Origin: Engraulis encrasicolus
Lineage: Eukaryota > Chordata > Actinopteri > Clupeiformes > Engraulidae
Direction of reading: 5' to 3'
Assembly: GCF_034702125.1 (NCBI RefSeq)
Contig: NC_085873.1
Coordinates: forward strand, 43,642,669-43,706,668
DNA: 64,000 bases
The notes below the pieces were generated by a model, which saw only the letters and a program-made list of their open reading frames with translations, did not search any database and was not told the DNA's origin. Both the position numbers and the translations under genes were made by a program. Position 1 is the stretch's first letter. Every line of letters starts with the position of its first letter. Below are positions 35,882-47,815 of this stretch, piece by piece.

Positions 35882-36245
35882 GCAGGGGTTTTCAAAGTGG
35901 GGGCTGGGGACGCCTAGGGGGCCGTGAGAGGATGCCATGGGGGCCGTGGCAGGTTGGTAAGGAAAATATAGCAAAATTAAATGAATAATTTAATTAATTG
36001 AATAACCTAAGTAGCCAAAATAAACCAAAAATAGTCCCAGTGGAATAATTTTGTTCTTTACAATACATATGTATTATGCTTTCTGTAGTACCTGAATGGT
36101 CTTAAGAATACACAAGCTTTAGGCCTATCAAGCTGTGAAACTGGGTGCACAGAAAAAAATAGTGTGGCACGTCCCATGTCAGGGGGGGCTTGGCTGGAAT
36201 CTACCGGTATGTGGAGGGCTCATAGTAACGTTTGGGAACTCCAGG
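35882..36245. mobile_element. hAT-type MITE nested in the 1.9-kb hAT
   Basis: Left end CAGGGGTTTTCAAAGTGG, right end GTTTGGGAACTCCAG. The ends match the vertebrate CAGGGGTTCCCAAAC class. No target duplication is visible. Confidence 0.55.
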
Positions 36246-37754
36246 CCAAAATAGCCTAATGTTATTTTATCTCAGAACATTACTAATAGAAATGACCAAT
36301 TGGGATTACATTGAAACATCTCAGAAAAAGAACAAAAATGTGAGTGGTTGCCTGCTGGGTTCCCAACCCATCAAATCCCATGGTAATGTGTCTGAATACA
36401 TGTCGATGCATCTGAACACTGCTGCGTTAACACTGCGAAAACATTTTGGAGTAACACCCTAAAACAATGCTTACTTCAAGACGGCAACGTTTGCAAGCCT
36501 GAGTAGATTAGATATCGCGTTTCATGCATTTAATCAGACATCATAGGGTCACATTCGCACAGGATTAGAACTAGTTTTACAGCGGGTAATTTCTCCGGAC
36601 TGCTTCACAGGTGGTAAAACTCTCGGCGAAGTTTACCAATATCGCCGCTATCTTTACTGACATGGCGCGTTCAGACGCGGTTATTATTACTTTACCACTA
36701 GTCTCCTCATTAAAGTCCCGTCCGAGTGGGGCTTTGGAGAGAGGGGGAGAGAGAGCGCGCGAGAGACCGAGTGCTCCGTGTACTTGGTCTGTGTGTGTGA
36801 GCGAGAGAGAGAGGGAGGGAGAGAGATTCCTTTCAACTCACATATGTTGGTTAAGATACAGGCGAGGAAGCAGCGCATCCAAAACTTTAAGCATGTGTTG
36901 AAAACCTCTCTTCTCCGCCGAATAAATTGGAAGGCGCATATCCGTAGTAGGTAGTTCTAAGCTAATTGCATCGGTGATTGCTTTCCACCTTGCTCGTGGT
37001 AGGGGTAGAGTTTGTTTGGCATTTTCTCCGCGAGATGTTTTCGTTTCAAATATCGAAACAAGATTGTAGTCCGGCTGCTACAGCTTACGTTACGACAACA
37101 CTGTCATTCAAAATTTACAAAGTGGTACTGTTTGGTATTCATCATTGGCAAAACGATAGGAGGTAGTGTCACCTTTTTTGAACAGGAGCCCGTATTACTC
37201 ACCGGTTTCATTTCACCCCTTATATTTCTGTGTAGGCTAACTATTTCACTCACCACGTTTAGTTTGTTTGTGCATGTAATGGGGGAGGAGACACAGAGAA
37301 TGCACTAGGTAGGCCTACGTCTCCGGAGGTCTTGGCGAACGTAATGCGTGCGCTGTGCGCTTGGATACATAAACTGCATAGGGACAGAGGATTTTAAAAA
37401 ATCGTATTAACGCGATTTCTCAAAAAACAAATCGATTTGACGTCCAAACTCGATTTTAAAATCACATCGATTTTTTGCCCAGGCCTACTGGAGCGACATA
37501 TACGCTGCATTCAGGCACGTGAGATTTTAGGGTTTTTTAAATTAAAACAAGCATTCCAGAATTTTGCCAGCTCACCTTTTATGATGCGTAAAGAGTACTA
37601 CAAAGCCATTGTTCCGTCATTACACATTGGCTATGTAAAGTTCCACAAGCAAGGATCATTTCAGAATTATTTCAGAGAGGACACATTTGACATTGCGGAA
37701 AATGATCAACACACAGCATTATATTTGTGTAGTGCGAGTGTGTAAGGCTTTTCA

Positions 37755-38326
37755 TCATGAATCGCCCGAGTTACTCGGTAATAGGGGCAATAAATATTCC
37801 AGAGTAAGATGAAGAGGAGGCCGTTGTTAAAGATTTGGCTTAGGAGTCTGAGGAGAAAGAGCAGAAGTGGATGACCACCATGCAATCTCTCATTCAATAC
37901 ATCTCCAAGGTGGAGGACGGAATCGACCTGACCGGAAGGCCTGGGAAATAACCAAGGAAGAACTTTCCCACGAAATAGAGGCATCAAGAGAGATTGAGTG
38001 ATGCAAGTGCCTAGAGGAGAAGAGTATCCCTTCCATGCACATCAACAAAGAGGCAGCGATGATAAAGAAAGAGAAAGAAAAGATTGCACGCCTGAAAACT
38101 GAGAACGCACTCATTCAAGCAGAACTGGACAAGTTGGATGATGATGACTATCTTGTAGTCAAAGAGAGAGACCAAAGCATGAGGGACTTCTACATGCAAG
38201 AAAGAATCTGTGGCTACAGGTTCGACAGTGCTCTGAATGGGCTCCTTGGATCAGATGCAGTCAAACAGGCAGCACTGAAGCGTGTGAGGTCCCCAAACCT
38301 GGCAAATCTTTTGAAGAAAATAGGGT
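37755..38326 (+). pseudogene. unidentified coiled-coil protein pseudogene
   Basis: An open C-terminal frame (38035-38325, stop 38326-38328) is charged and heptad-like: IKKEKEKIARLKTEN, QAELDKLDDDDYLV, then FDSALNGLLGSDAVKQAAL and LANLLKKIG. Upstream, the plus strand continues similar composition (DEEEAVVKDLA, KWMTTMQSLIQYISKVEDGI) but with stops at about 37809, 37842 and 37950 and frame changes. No introns are obvious, so a retro-copy is possible. I do not recognise the family. The (TAA)n array lies about 145 bp downstream. Confidence 0.5.
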
Positions 38327-38472
38327 AGATGTATCTAGGTATGTATTCTAAGTAGCCTAAACCCATTTCTTTCCCTTCACAATGATAATTTATTGACGTT
38401 TTTATTTTTACCTCACTGATTTTTTTCTTGCTCTGATTTTATTTCTGTGGCATACTTCTATAGGCCACCTTC

Positions 38473-38498
38473 TAATAATAATAATAATACTAATAATA

Positions 38499-38549
<51 letters not shown>
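38473..38549. repeat. (TAA)n, about 25 units
   Basis: A trinucleotide array with two single-base breaks. Confidence 0.97.
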
Positions 38550-38550
<1 letters not shown>

Positions 38551-38859
38551 CTTCTATTAAGTATTGCTGGCTTTTATTTACTACTGCACCTTTTATCTTG
38601 TATTGCTGACTTTTGTTTCTTTCTTCTGTTTGACTACTTATTACCTATTATTTCTACAGTTGTTTTAACATGTTACTAGTTTTTAAATTCTGTATTGTAA
38701 TGTGTCCTTGGGTACCTTGAAAGGCGCCACATATAAAATGCATTATTATTACTAGTGCAGAGCCTGTTGGATCTTTTTGACCCTATTTGCTCATCATGAA
38801 AAGAGGTGTTGATAATAACTAAAAACTGTTGTTATATATTCACCAATATATAGTCCTAT

Positions 38860-38959
38860 NNNNNNNNNNNNNNNNNNNNNNNNNNNNNNNNNNNNNNNNN
38901 NNNNNNNNNNNNNNNNNNNNNNNNNNNNNNNNNNNNNNNNNNNNNNNNNNNNNNNNNNN
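38860..38959. other. assembly gap, 100 N
   Basis: Exactly 100 N. The 19 bases CACCAATATATAGTCCTAT stand immediately before the gap and again at 38965-38983. Confidence 0.99.
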
Positions 38960-38983
38960 CGGATCACCAATATATAGTCCTAT

Positions 38984-39568
38984 TGGTATTACTGTAGTAT
39001 GTGTGTGTGTGGGGTAGGGGAGCCCAGAAGCCTCTGGGTTGACGTTGTCCATTACTTCCACTTGCTCACTCGGTTAATTAGGCTATCGCTACCATGCACA
39101 CAATAACCAAACGAAACTAAATAGGTATGTAGTTCTACTTTGAGGTAGCTAAGCGTAGCGTACCCTTCAGCCGAATTCTGTTCACCTGTTGCATAGTGGG
39201 ACAAAACAGCAAACCTGCGGCCACTCGCATTGCTTTTTTTGCAGACGTCAGCTTTTTACCGTTCTAAAGAAATGATTTGTGCACTGAAGTCTGTGAGTAT
39301 TGAACATTGTGACAAACTACTCAAAGCTAAGTATGTGTGGTAGTGTGTGTAGTAGCAGTGCTTCAAATGTTGGTTGCGCAATTAGCTGGTTGCGATGTTC
39401 GCTGCCAGTTGCTTCAACAATTAAATAGGCCTATAGAATGTTGGGTGTTTGGGCTGCAACTCGCAATACCATAGTGACCTTCTAAATTTGAGATCAATTG
39501 GTGCAGTGCTGCAGGAGTTATGCATAGAACTGACAGATCTGGCGGACAGACAGACGTTTCTTGAATTA
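38984..39568. other. unassigned; possible retroelement 3' end
   Basis: 39465-39568 (CGCAATACCATAGTGACC, TGCAGTGCTGCAGGAGTTAT, GACAGACAGACG) leads into the GATA array, as in fish retroelement tails. Nothing codes. Confidence 0.35.
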
Positions 39569-39569
39569 C

Positions 39570-39630
<61 letters not shown>

Positions 39631-39631
39631 G
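39569..39631. repeat. (GATA)n, about 15 units
   Basis: A pure tetranucleotide array. Confidence 0.98.
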
Positions 39632-39654
39632 TGGGTATATTAGAGCTGAATGAT

Positions 39655-39770
39655 CACATTCGGAGGCTGAGATATTTAGGTTTTAATAGGCGGAGGGCAC
39701 CTTTTCCCAAAAAGGGCTTAAGAATTCAGCAGGCATTCTTTGCAGGTTACCTTAGGCTGAAATGGGTCTA
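39655..39770. repeat. dispersed repeat, copy 1
   Basis: CGGAGGCTGAGATATTTA, GGGCACCTTTTCCCAAAAAG and TTCAGCAGGCATT also occur in order at 49087-49205. Same orientation, family unknown. Confidence 0.75.
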
Positions 39771-40254
39771 GTGAAGCAACAGCCTTGTGAAAGGGCAGAG
39801 ATTACGTATTATCGGTTATAATATTCACAGCAACTCGTTTTTTTTTTTTTTTCAGTCGCACGTGCAGGGACTGCGTATGCCACTGTCTCAGTCAGTCCTC
39901 AGTCCAGTGGTTTGGGAGGGTTTGACATGACAAACTGTGGGTCCTCGATGGAGACGATGGCAGACACAGAACCTAATGGACTTCCCTTCTTCCATACTAT
40001 TGTCGAGACACGCTGCTGAGATTCCATTTGGACATTCATAAAAGAGAGGAATAAATATGTAGAAAGAACGAAAAAGAATACTGAAAGCTAAAAGGAAAAG
40101 GACAAAGGAGGTGGAAAAGACGGAAAGATGGAAATACTGTGAAAGAGAGATGTCTTCATTCTCTCATTAACCCTTAAATGACGTATGGAAGTGAACGTCT
40201 GATGATGCAGAACATCACAAAGGTCAAACTCCTGAATCCTATTTCACAGCTGAT
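39771..40254. other. no gene recognised
   Basis: Includes a T13 run at 39839 and A/G-rich sequence around 40030-40150. Confidence 0.4.
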
Positions 40255-40403
40255 GGTGTGGGTGAGTGTGTGTGTGGGTCTGTGCTGTGTGTCCGTGTGT
40301 GTGTGTGTGTGTCTGAGATAGAGTGCGTGTGTGTGTGTGTAGTGGTGTGGTGTGTGTGTGTGTGTGTGTGAGAGTGCGTGTGTGTGTGTGTGTGTGTGTG
40401 TGT
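40255..40403. repeat. interrupted (GT)n
   Basis: Several GT blocks with CTGT, CCGT and GGTG breaks. Confidence 0.93.
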
Positions 40404-40783
40404 CACAATCAGGATGCTGTCGGTGTCATGGGAATTCTGGATTAGCTAATGAAGTGATTGTGAAAGGACCAGTCAATACCGCATCACACGCAAGACGAAC
40501 AGGCACGCACAACCCCGCACCAGCACTTCTCTCTCATTATCCCTCTCTCTCTGTGTCTCTGACTTGGGGGAAAGGTAAACAGGTTTTAAGATGGATTTTA
40601 AAGGTCGACATTTACAAATCCATCAAACGGTTTCAGTTATTAGGGACCGAGGGCTTCCTTATTCATGCCATGGGGATATTTAGTCACACACGCACACGCA
40701 CACACACACAGGGATATGTAACTAAGATCGAGGTGGGGGCAAATCAAAGAAGTCTAAAAATGCATTTCTTTCTTCATTCCTGA

Positions 40784-40925
40784 GAGAGAAAAAGAAAGAC
40801 AGAGAGAAAGCGAGACAGAGAGAGAGAAAGAAAGAGAGAGAAACAGAGAGAGAGAAACCTGAAGTAATGCAGACAGAATATCTGCGAGTACGTGTGTGTG
40901 TGTGTGAGAGAGAGAGAGACGCCAA
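40784..40925. repeat. (GA)-rich and short GT arrays
   Basis: GAGA/GAAA low complexity, then GTGTGT and GAGAGA. Confidence 0.9.
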
Positions 40926-41955
40926 AGGAGACCAAAAGAAGAGGACACAAAAAAACATATCAGAGCAGAGAGAAGTGTGGTGGGTCCGGGTCTCTCGTGT
41001 GTCATGTACGCGGCATCCGTGTGTGTGTGGTTACTGTACACCTGGCTGGCTGATTGTGTTGTTAGAAAGACAGAAGGAGGCAAAGTGAGATCGATGATAC
41101 GGGCTTTGGTTTCTAATGTTGGTGTTTATTTGGGTGTCTTTTGTTGGTTTTTTCTCTTGACGAGAGGGAACAGGGACAGAACTCTCGTGTGTGTGTGGGT
41201 TTTGTGTGTGTGTTGGGATGTGTGTGTGTGTGTGTGTATGATGAGGGAGCGCCACAGACTGGCATGGCACTAGCCTACACGTGGACGCGCAAAACGGATG
41301 CAAGGGAGATTGGCGTAGGGTAAGGGGTGAATGGGATTCGCCCAAAGTCTTGCTGTGTTTCCATTAATAAGGGGAGACTCTCCCAGCTTTGTCGATAAGC
41401 AAAAACCATAAGCTAATCAAGGGAGGGTGGGTCCACCATGCCATTTGGGAAATGTTCATGGTGCTCTTGGTCAGACCAGTCTCGAAGACATTTGAAGTCA
41501 CGTGACTACTCAGGATATACATACTCACTATACGGTCGGGACCATAGGCCCAGGGGAAAGGAGCGAGGTGAAGAGAGGCGAGAATTCAGTGACAGCTCAA
41601 CCGTTCAGTAGGTCGTTGCGGCAGAATTCACATGGACGGGGGACAGTTATATGTGAATTTGATTGGGCGCCGCAGGCGCATTCGCCTCCTAATTTGCATA
41701 ACTTCAACTTATTTAAATTTGTGATTTGCTCGCTCCTGTTCACTTGCCTTCGCCTCTCTCATAAGGATGAAGGGGAGAAGTTCCTGCGCCTTGGCCAAAT
41801 TCTCGTAATGGTCTCATAACCGTTAGCACACATACAAACACAGCATAAAAATAAATTACATTGTGAATTAACACAGCTAATAGACGCACAAAGGGTTGCA
41901 AAGAAAAGACCAGTTACTTCTCTCCACCACATGTCATCTTTTCTATTGCACCACG
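40926..41955. other. unassigned, with an A/T-box-like patch
   Basis: 41655-41720 contains GATTGG, ATTTGCAT and TTTAAAT in sequence after CpG-rich DNA. This could be a cryptic or transposon-borne promoter, but no gene follows. Confidence 0.25.
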
Positions 41956-41959
41956 TATA

Positions 41960-42272
41960 TAGCCGGTCATGGGTACAGCAGGTTAGGGTGTCAGACTTTA
42001 GGCTCAAGGTTGCCGGTTGACTATGCTAAACCGCCAGGTTTGTGGGGGGATTAATAACCAGTTGCTCTCCCCTCAATGACGGGTTTACCCTGAGCATGGT
42101 ACGTGGACCAGCTCACGTTCTGGTGGCATTGGTGGTTGCCCCGTTGTACGGGTGAGGCATGAATGTAATTTCGTTGTGTGCAGTGTGCATTGAACACTTG
42201 CGTGCTGTGGAGTTCTGTGTCACAATGAATATGGCGTTGAGAATAGTTCCCAGTGGGCTTTCACTTTCACTA
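41960..42272 (+). mobile_element. tRNA-derived SINE
   Basis: The head reads CAGCAGGTTAGGGTGTCAGA with a decayed B box (AGGTTGCCGGTTGACT). The body CCCTGAGCATGGTAC and tail GGGTGAGGCATGAATG, TTTCGTTGTGTGCAGTGTGC, TGTGTCACAATGA, TGGGCTTTCACTTTCACT match a SINE I recall from clupeiform and other fish genomes. It is diverged. Confidence 0.7.
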
Positions 42273-42552
42273 TATCGTACCTTGGGCGGAACTGATGATG
42301 TTCTGGAAAAATGCGCAACCAAGGTTGCTAGACATGGCCAACAGTAACACTTGCACTGGTTGGGTGTGTGTGAGTTCTGTGTGTGGGGGAAAAGGCCAAT
42401 TAATTTCCGGCCTGGGTGAAAGTGGACCCCAGTGACTGTGTTTGTGAGAGACGAGGACCCAATCTGGTCGCGTGGAGATGAGATAAGCTGCATGGTCACT
42501 GCAGAGGTGAAGGAATCAGAGACCGATGAAGACTCTCAAGTGCTGAAGAGCG

Positions 42553-42584
<32 letters not shown>

Positions 42585-42600
42585 GAGAGAGAGAGGACGA
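42553..42600. repeat. (GA)n
   Basis: About 22 units with GC breaks. Confidence 0.95.
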
Positions 42601-42677
42601 GAGAAGAGTGAGAGTAGTAGGAGAGGAGCACGAGAGAATGATGAGGAAGAGGGTTTTGTCAGTTCCAACACGTGGAG

Positions 42678-42820
42678 CCACACACACACACACACACACA
42701 CACACCACACACCCACACACACCACAACACACACAAACTCAAAAAGGAGCACGATCCCGGCTCTCTAATGTCCCTATCAGCCACAGTAGTACGCACACAC
42801 TTTGTGTGTGTGGTGTGAGG

Positions 42821-42852
<32 letters not shown>

Positions 42853-42900
42853 GATGAGAGTGGTGAGTGTGCACCATGTGCGTGTGTGTGTGTGTGTGTT
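42678..42900. repeat. (CA)n, (GA)n and (GT)n cluster
   Basis: CA with CCACAC breaks at 42678-42738, GA at 42820-42853, GT at 42881-42899. Confidence 0.92.
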
Positions 42901-43306
42901 GTGGATGTGCGGAGTGTGTGTGAGGAGAAAAAACGGGTATGTCTCAACGGGCACACATCGAACCCAGGTACCTTTTAGGAGTCAGGTTTAAATCCCCACC
43001 TTAGCTTGGGGAGTGGACTGCTATAAGCACCGCACACAGTGACGATCAGACACACACGCTCACAGTTCGCACAGACACAGAAATGCATCATGGACACATA
43101 CACACAGCAGCCCCAACACCCCCCCACCCCCCCAGCTTCCCTGCACACAGATGGACACTACGTATATGTATCACAATTACATGCACCATCCTTAGACCAC
43201 ACACGCACGCCACACTCAATTCTTGTCTATCCACTAAAACAGGATACCACACCGTAAAAATTACTTACATAGCAAAAAATGAATACGAACATACACCATA
43301 AAATAA

Positions 43307-43690
43307 TAGTGCTTTGGCATTTAACAGTTATGTTTGCCTTAAAATGGACACTACATGTAAAAATAGTTCTATTGTAGGAGCCAAGTTGATTTAACAATGT
43401 GAAATGTCGAAACAGTAGGTTTACCAATTGCCCCAGGGATGGCCGGGACTGCATCACTAAATTGGCAAGTGTTTAAATGCGACCACACACACGGCACAAC
43501 GCATACACACACAAACAGGTACAAATGGGTTAAGAGCAAAAGAAAAAAAACACCATACAACACAACGTGCTTTGACATTTAACAGTTATTGTTCTAGCTA
43601 AAATGGACACTAAATATGAAAATGGCCACAGTATGAATCGGTGTTGTGGGTTAACAATGTGGAATGATGTCAAAGCAGAAGGTCATTAAT
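43307..43690. repeat. two diverged direct copies of a ~110-bp segment
   Basis: GTGCTTTGxCATTTAACAGT, AAAATGGACACTA, then TTAACAATGTGxAATG and AGxAGGT occur at 43311 and 43568. The copies are about 255 bp apart with unrelated sequence between them. Confidence 0.75.
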
Positions 43691-44103
43691 GAGGATGGCC
43701 TGACACCTCCTTAACCCGTTAGCAGTTAATTGGCGATTGTTTTAAATGCATTCTAAGTCATGGTGTTGCCAGGTCATATGTGAAGTAGTGTCCTAGCGGC
43801 GTGCATTAAGTGGTTTGAAGTCAAGTTGGCGAAGCCAATTTCGAAGGCTTCTCCTCGTTGCGGAAAACCGTCTACAGTGAATGCAGGGAGGAGGAGGTTA
43901 CCCGTTACTTAGGTGCACGAGACTGTGTCGGGCGGAACGGTGCATGTTAATTATAAGGCCATGCAGTTGCAGATGAGAGCCTTGACTGGTGATAAGTTCA
44001 GCCTCACTAGACACTTTGGCAGGTTTTTTTTTTTTAATTATCATTCTTGGATACTGAGCATATCCAAGAATAATTTGCACCTTGTGCATTATTTTTCTCT
44101 GGT
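43691..44103. other. no gene; one small hairpin
   Basis: ATTCTTGGATA...TATCCAAGAAT at 44043-44072 is an 11-bp stem around an 8-bp loop after a T11 run. The rest is unassigned. Confidence 0.5.
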
Positions 44104-46105
44104 TACCTCCGCCAAGGAGGTTATGTGATCGCCTGGGTTTGTGTGTGTGTTCGTTATCTGCCGCCTCTGCATGTTATGTCGCTGCTCTTTACAAGCCTTC
44201 CACAGGTATCCGGGAGATCTAGGGTTCTCAATAAAAAGTCCCCGAGGGCAGTTGTTCAAAATATCCCCCCAATAAAGGGCTGGCCGACAAGACCCACCCA
44301 AAACCACCCCCCCCCCCTCCCTACCCCAAATAAAGGGCTGGGCCGACACGACCCACCCAACACCCTCAACAAGGCATACAGACAAACTTTGGAATAATTA
44401 GTTACAAGGCTCTGATTTACAGCCTTCCCTCGTAGTCTACAGATCGTAGTCTAGTCACAACCGCTAATCCACCGTGTATGTGCTTCGGTACGGAGCCTGC
44501 AGTGACTGCAAACAGGGAGAAAAACTGATCTGAGGGGGCGGGGCACGGCACGCTTCGCTCATAGAGTCTGTGGGCGAGTTCAAAATAAGACCCGACAGCC
44601 GCGATCGGACAAAAAAATAAAAAATAAAGTTACATTTTTTGTAAACAAAAATTAATCAAAATTATTCAGGGCCAAAAATAATGCCCCGCGGGCCACAAAT
44701 GGCCACGGGCGCCTATTTGAGTAGATGGGGGGCCTAGATGGTAGAACATACACGGGCTGAATCTCAAATGGTCACTTGTGACTTTAGTGTTCTGTTTAGT
44801 GGCATGACGTACTCGTTACGCACGGAAACATATGCCCGAAGTGTCACAAAGTGCACATGTGAGATCAGCCCGGATTGCAGTGAAAAGGGGTCGGGTGTAG
44901 TTCACCTCTCTGCGCCCCAGCGAGTATTCCACACGGATTTGCCTGTGCCACTCATCGAGCAAAATTAACAGGGATAGTCCGCTTGCCTGTAGTTTGCCTG
45001 TTAGATAATGCTGTCGATTAGGCTACTGCAGTTGCGAAAGAGTTCACACTGCTTTGCCAGCGAGATGGACAATGACCCACAGACTGTTTAGGTTAGCAAT
45101 GCTCGAATTATTTGCGGATAGCCGCAATGCTGTTGAATAATTGCCTTCGTGCCAAATGTGGAATTGGTGACTGTATAGTTCACAATCTGGGGTGAAAACC
45201 ATACACCCCTTTCGCTACATTTAAAGTTGAACCAAAGTGTTTCCAAGCTGGACAGTTGCCCAAATAGGTAGGAATTGCGACGTGGCAGTTCACAATGCCT
45301 GGTTAAATTCATGACACCTTTCGCCCTTGCTCATTTAAAGTTAACCAAGTTTTTTCTAGCGGAGTCGAGACCAACACCCCGAGAGCATGATGGCCCGTGG
45401 CCAGATAACAACTGTGACTAAATTTTCAATGAGCTAGAATGCAGGGAAGGAAATGCGAGTGCGCCAAGACAGCAGTGGCACCGGAGGATAGCCTATTCTC
45501 GAGGCACACAACAACACGCGTGCAAAGAGTCCGTCTACATCCCTCAGCAACGGTTACAGAGTGGAGAAACAATGCAATGAAAACAAAACAATTAAATGAG
45601 CGCAGTGAGTTTCTTCTTGTTGTTTTATCGCACAAGTTGTCTGTTCGTGCAAAACTTCGGTCTGGAACAGGTGATTAGGTTAATCGCATGATTTGTGGTT
45701 CCGAGGCTGTTTTATGCGTTGCATGAACTGGCGGTTTCTGAGGAAAAGACTGGGCGCACAAACGCTACGGAGCTCGAGGGTGACAGCTCGTATTTTCAAG
45801 GAACTTCAATTCTTGATGGCATCTGTCATACAATCTTCTGACAGGTAGCTTGATAAGCAAGACCCACTGTCTCTCTCTTCAAGAGGGGGTGTGGCTCGTC
45901 GGACAGGGCCGTGGGTAATTATAAAAAAGATAGATATAATTTGGTTACAACTACTTGAGTATTTAATTATCTGAACACCATAGGCTAAATTGGTGTGTAT
46001 ACAACCATGCAAAATGCCACAATCATACACAAGTATCCTATGTGTCTAAAAACAAACTGAACTTCCTTGGCGGAGGTCTGCACACTCTGGGTGCATTTCT
46101 AGTTT
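44104..46105. mobile_element. candidate ~2-kb DNA element with CCTCCGCCAAGG ends
   Basis: ACCTCCGCCAAGGAGGTTAT at 44106 and AACTTCCTTGGCGGAGGT at 46061 are inverted. The second is followed by CTGCACACTCTGGGTGC, seen at one end of a familiar fish element. Contents: two direct copies of AATAAAGGGCTGG+CCGACA (44270 and 44331), a diverged ~80-bp direct repeat (45160 and 45271), and no recognisable protein. The pairing of the ends is inferred. Confidence 0.45.
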
Positions 46106-46136
46106 GTATTGGATTTATTTTTCATGTTTATCGTCA

Positions 46137-46245
46137 CACACACACAAACACACAGATGTAGACACGCGCGCACACACGCACACACACAGCACAATCATCA
46201 ACATACACAACACAGACCCGCCAACTACCACTGACACCCACACAT
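46137..46245. repeat. interrupted (CA)n
   Basis: Short CA blocks with GC and CAT breaks. Confidence 0.88.
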
Positions 46246-46487
46246 GCAGAGTTTCTGCTAAAATGATGTAAATCCATCCTCACCCTGTTTAGGTTGCTAC
46301 TGTATAAAGCTGTGCGTGCCTGTGTGCATCCGTTGCCCTGCCGTTGTACAGTCAGATCGTAGTTACATCAGCTCAACTCTCATCACCTAACATAGCACAA
46401 TCACTGATGGCATTCACTGTAATACCTGTACTCTGTACTGCATTTTGGAGGGCAGACAGGCTAACCTAATGTACTGGTTCGTGGTGT

Positions 46488-46582
46488 CTGTGTGTGGCAT
46501 GTGTGTGTGTGTTGTGTAGTGTGGGGTGTGTGTTGTGGGTGGTGAGGGGGTTCGATTGCTGTGTGTGTGTGTGTGTGTGTGA
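46488..46582. repeat. interrupted (GT)n, G-rich
   Basis: GT with GGGGTG and GGTGGTG steps. Confidence 0.92.
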
Positions 46583-46957
46583 GTGCAAATGAGGAGTCTG
46601 CATAAGGGTTGGAATGCTCTAGACTGTTATTAATGATTGAAAAAGATCCAAACAATGATGGTGTAACAATGGTGAAATTCAGATGGGATTGAGGAAAATA
46701 CCACGTTGCTTTCTGGATGAAGTTCTCATTTTATTGATTCATTTTTCCAGTAATCATGAAGGTGTGTAAGGAGGAGATAGAGAAAATCTTTCCTGCATCT
46801 CACACAACTACGAACGTAGTGAAAGTTGGACCATTCCCCTAGCATCAGATGCACACAGACTTCTACATGCTCAATCAAACAATCTGTGACTCTGTATCCA
46901 AAATGTTATTCAGCTCCGTATACTGTACTTACATATGTTTGAAGTATAAGCAAGTCT
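46583..46957. other. no gene recognised
   Basis: Unassigned sequence. Confidence 0.4.
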
Positions 46958-47326
46958 ATTATCTAACACTGTGCGGTCCGGTTCTCGATTCTGATTGGCT
47001 GATAGCTGTGGTCAATGGAGCGTAAACCTACACCTTTCACATGAAGGAGTCTGCAAGAAAAGCAAGAATCTTTGCACCACGCTTGTGGTTGGGTATCCGT
47101 TGAGCACAGACATTGATTTCATTTCCTGCTGTGTTATCACCCCTTGCTGAGTTTGTGTTAGCGAAGTGTGTTTTCTGGCAGCGCGACACACGCACGGCGA
47201 GTAACGCTGCTGGTGGGTAACACAATCACTTCCGATTGTCAAACTCGTCGTGGATGAAATTAATTGTCATAAAGACGTTTTCAAAGAAATTGGTCAGCGA
47301 TTTAAGTGTAACAGTGTTAGATAAGC
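46958..47326. mobile_element. MITE-like element with TTATCTAACACTGT ends
   Basis: TTATCTAACACTGTGCGG at 46958 is mirrored by GTAACAGTGTTAGATAAG at 47309. ATTCTGATTGGCTGATAGCT near the left end and AAGCCACGAGAGGCCGTGGG just outside the right end are words I associate with fish MITEs. Family unknown. Confidence 0.5.
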
Positions 47327-47717
47327 AATAAGCCACGAGAGGCCGTGGGTTACGCCCTATTGATAACTGGCAAGGGGACGTTAACGCTTTGCGTCGTGCC
47401 CCATACGCTCGCGTGGCTTTTTGCTTAATTTTATCCAAATGATCTCTCCAACTTCGCTTTGAAGAAATAGTCCCATCGCTAAACTAAACATCATACTAAA
47501 AAATTTGTAAACATTGGAGCTTGTGTACATCTGAGGGATGGTTTTGAGAAACGATTGGGTCATTCCTTTGCAACTCATGTCCAGAAAGTTGCAAAGGACA
47601 TTAGCTACACTGCTTTTGAGAAATGCACCCGAGGTTATTCAGTCCACACAGAGGCTACAGTGCAAGTGACATCCCTCTTGCGAGTACAGACAAAAATAGT
47701 AAAGAAGCAGTGTGGCA
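47327..47717. other. no gene recognised
   Basis: Unassigned sequence. Confidence 0.4.
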
Positions 47718-47815
47718 GGCCCTAATGTGGCTCTAATTGTAGAGCACTGGGCTGCTACGCCGCTGACCTGGGTTCGATTCCGGCCCGGGTTCGACTCCAG
47801 TGTTTAGTTTTACCA
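47718..47815 (+). mobile_element. tRNA-derived SINE head
   Basis: GTGGCTCTAATTGTAGAGCA is A-box-like and ACCTGGGTTCGATTCCGGCC contains a near-consensus B box (GGTTCGATTCC). The distance between them suits a tRNA-derived pol III promoter. The 3' body is missing. Confidence 0.7.

Larger units (their letters stand above)
35598..37487. mobile_element. hAT element, 1890 bp, perfect 8-bp duplication
   Basis: It starts TAGGGCTGGGCGATTCACCC and ends ATCGATTTTTTGCCCAGGCC+TA. CTGGAGCG stands at 35590-35597 and 37488-37495. Subterminal ATCGAT/GATTCG words are typical of this fish hAT group. I find no transposase. The interior holds a nested MITE (35882-36245), a GA array and a CpG-rich stretch near 36580-36800. 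Confidence 0.92.
35545..37760. repeat. dispersed repeat interrupted by a hAT element
   Basis: 35545-35597 plus 37488-37560 is collinear with 48905-49005: CCCATTTTxxCCTGATGCT, then GGCACCTGGAGC, ACATATACxCTxCATTC. The latter copy is uninterrupted. Confidence 0.7.

Noticed and set aside
38829..39061. ORFs spanning 38829-39061
   Set aside because: They read through the 100-N assembly gap and contain undefined residues.
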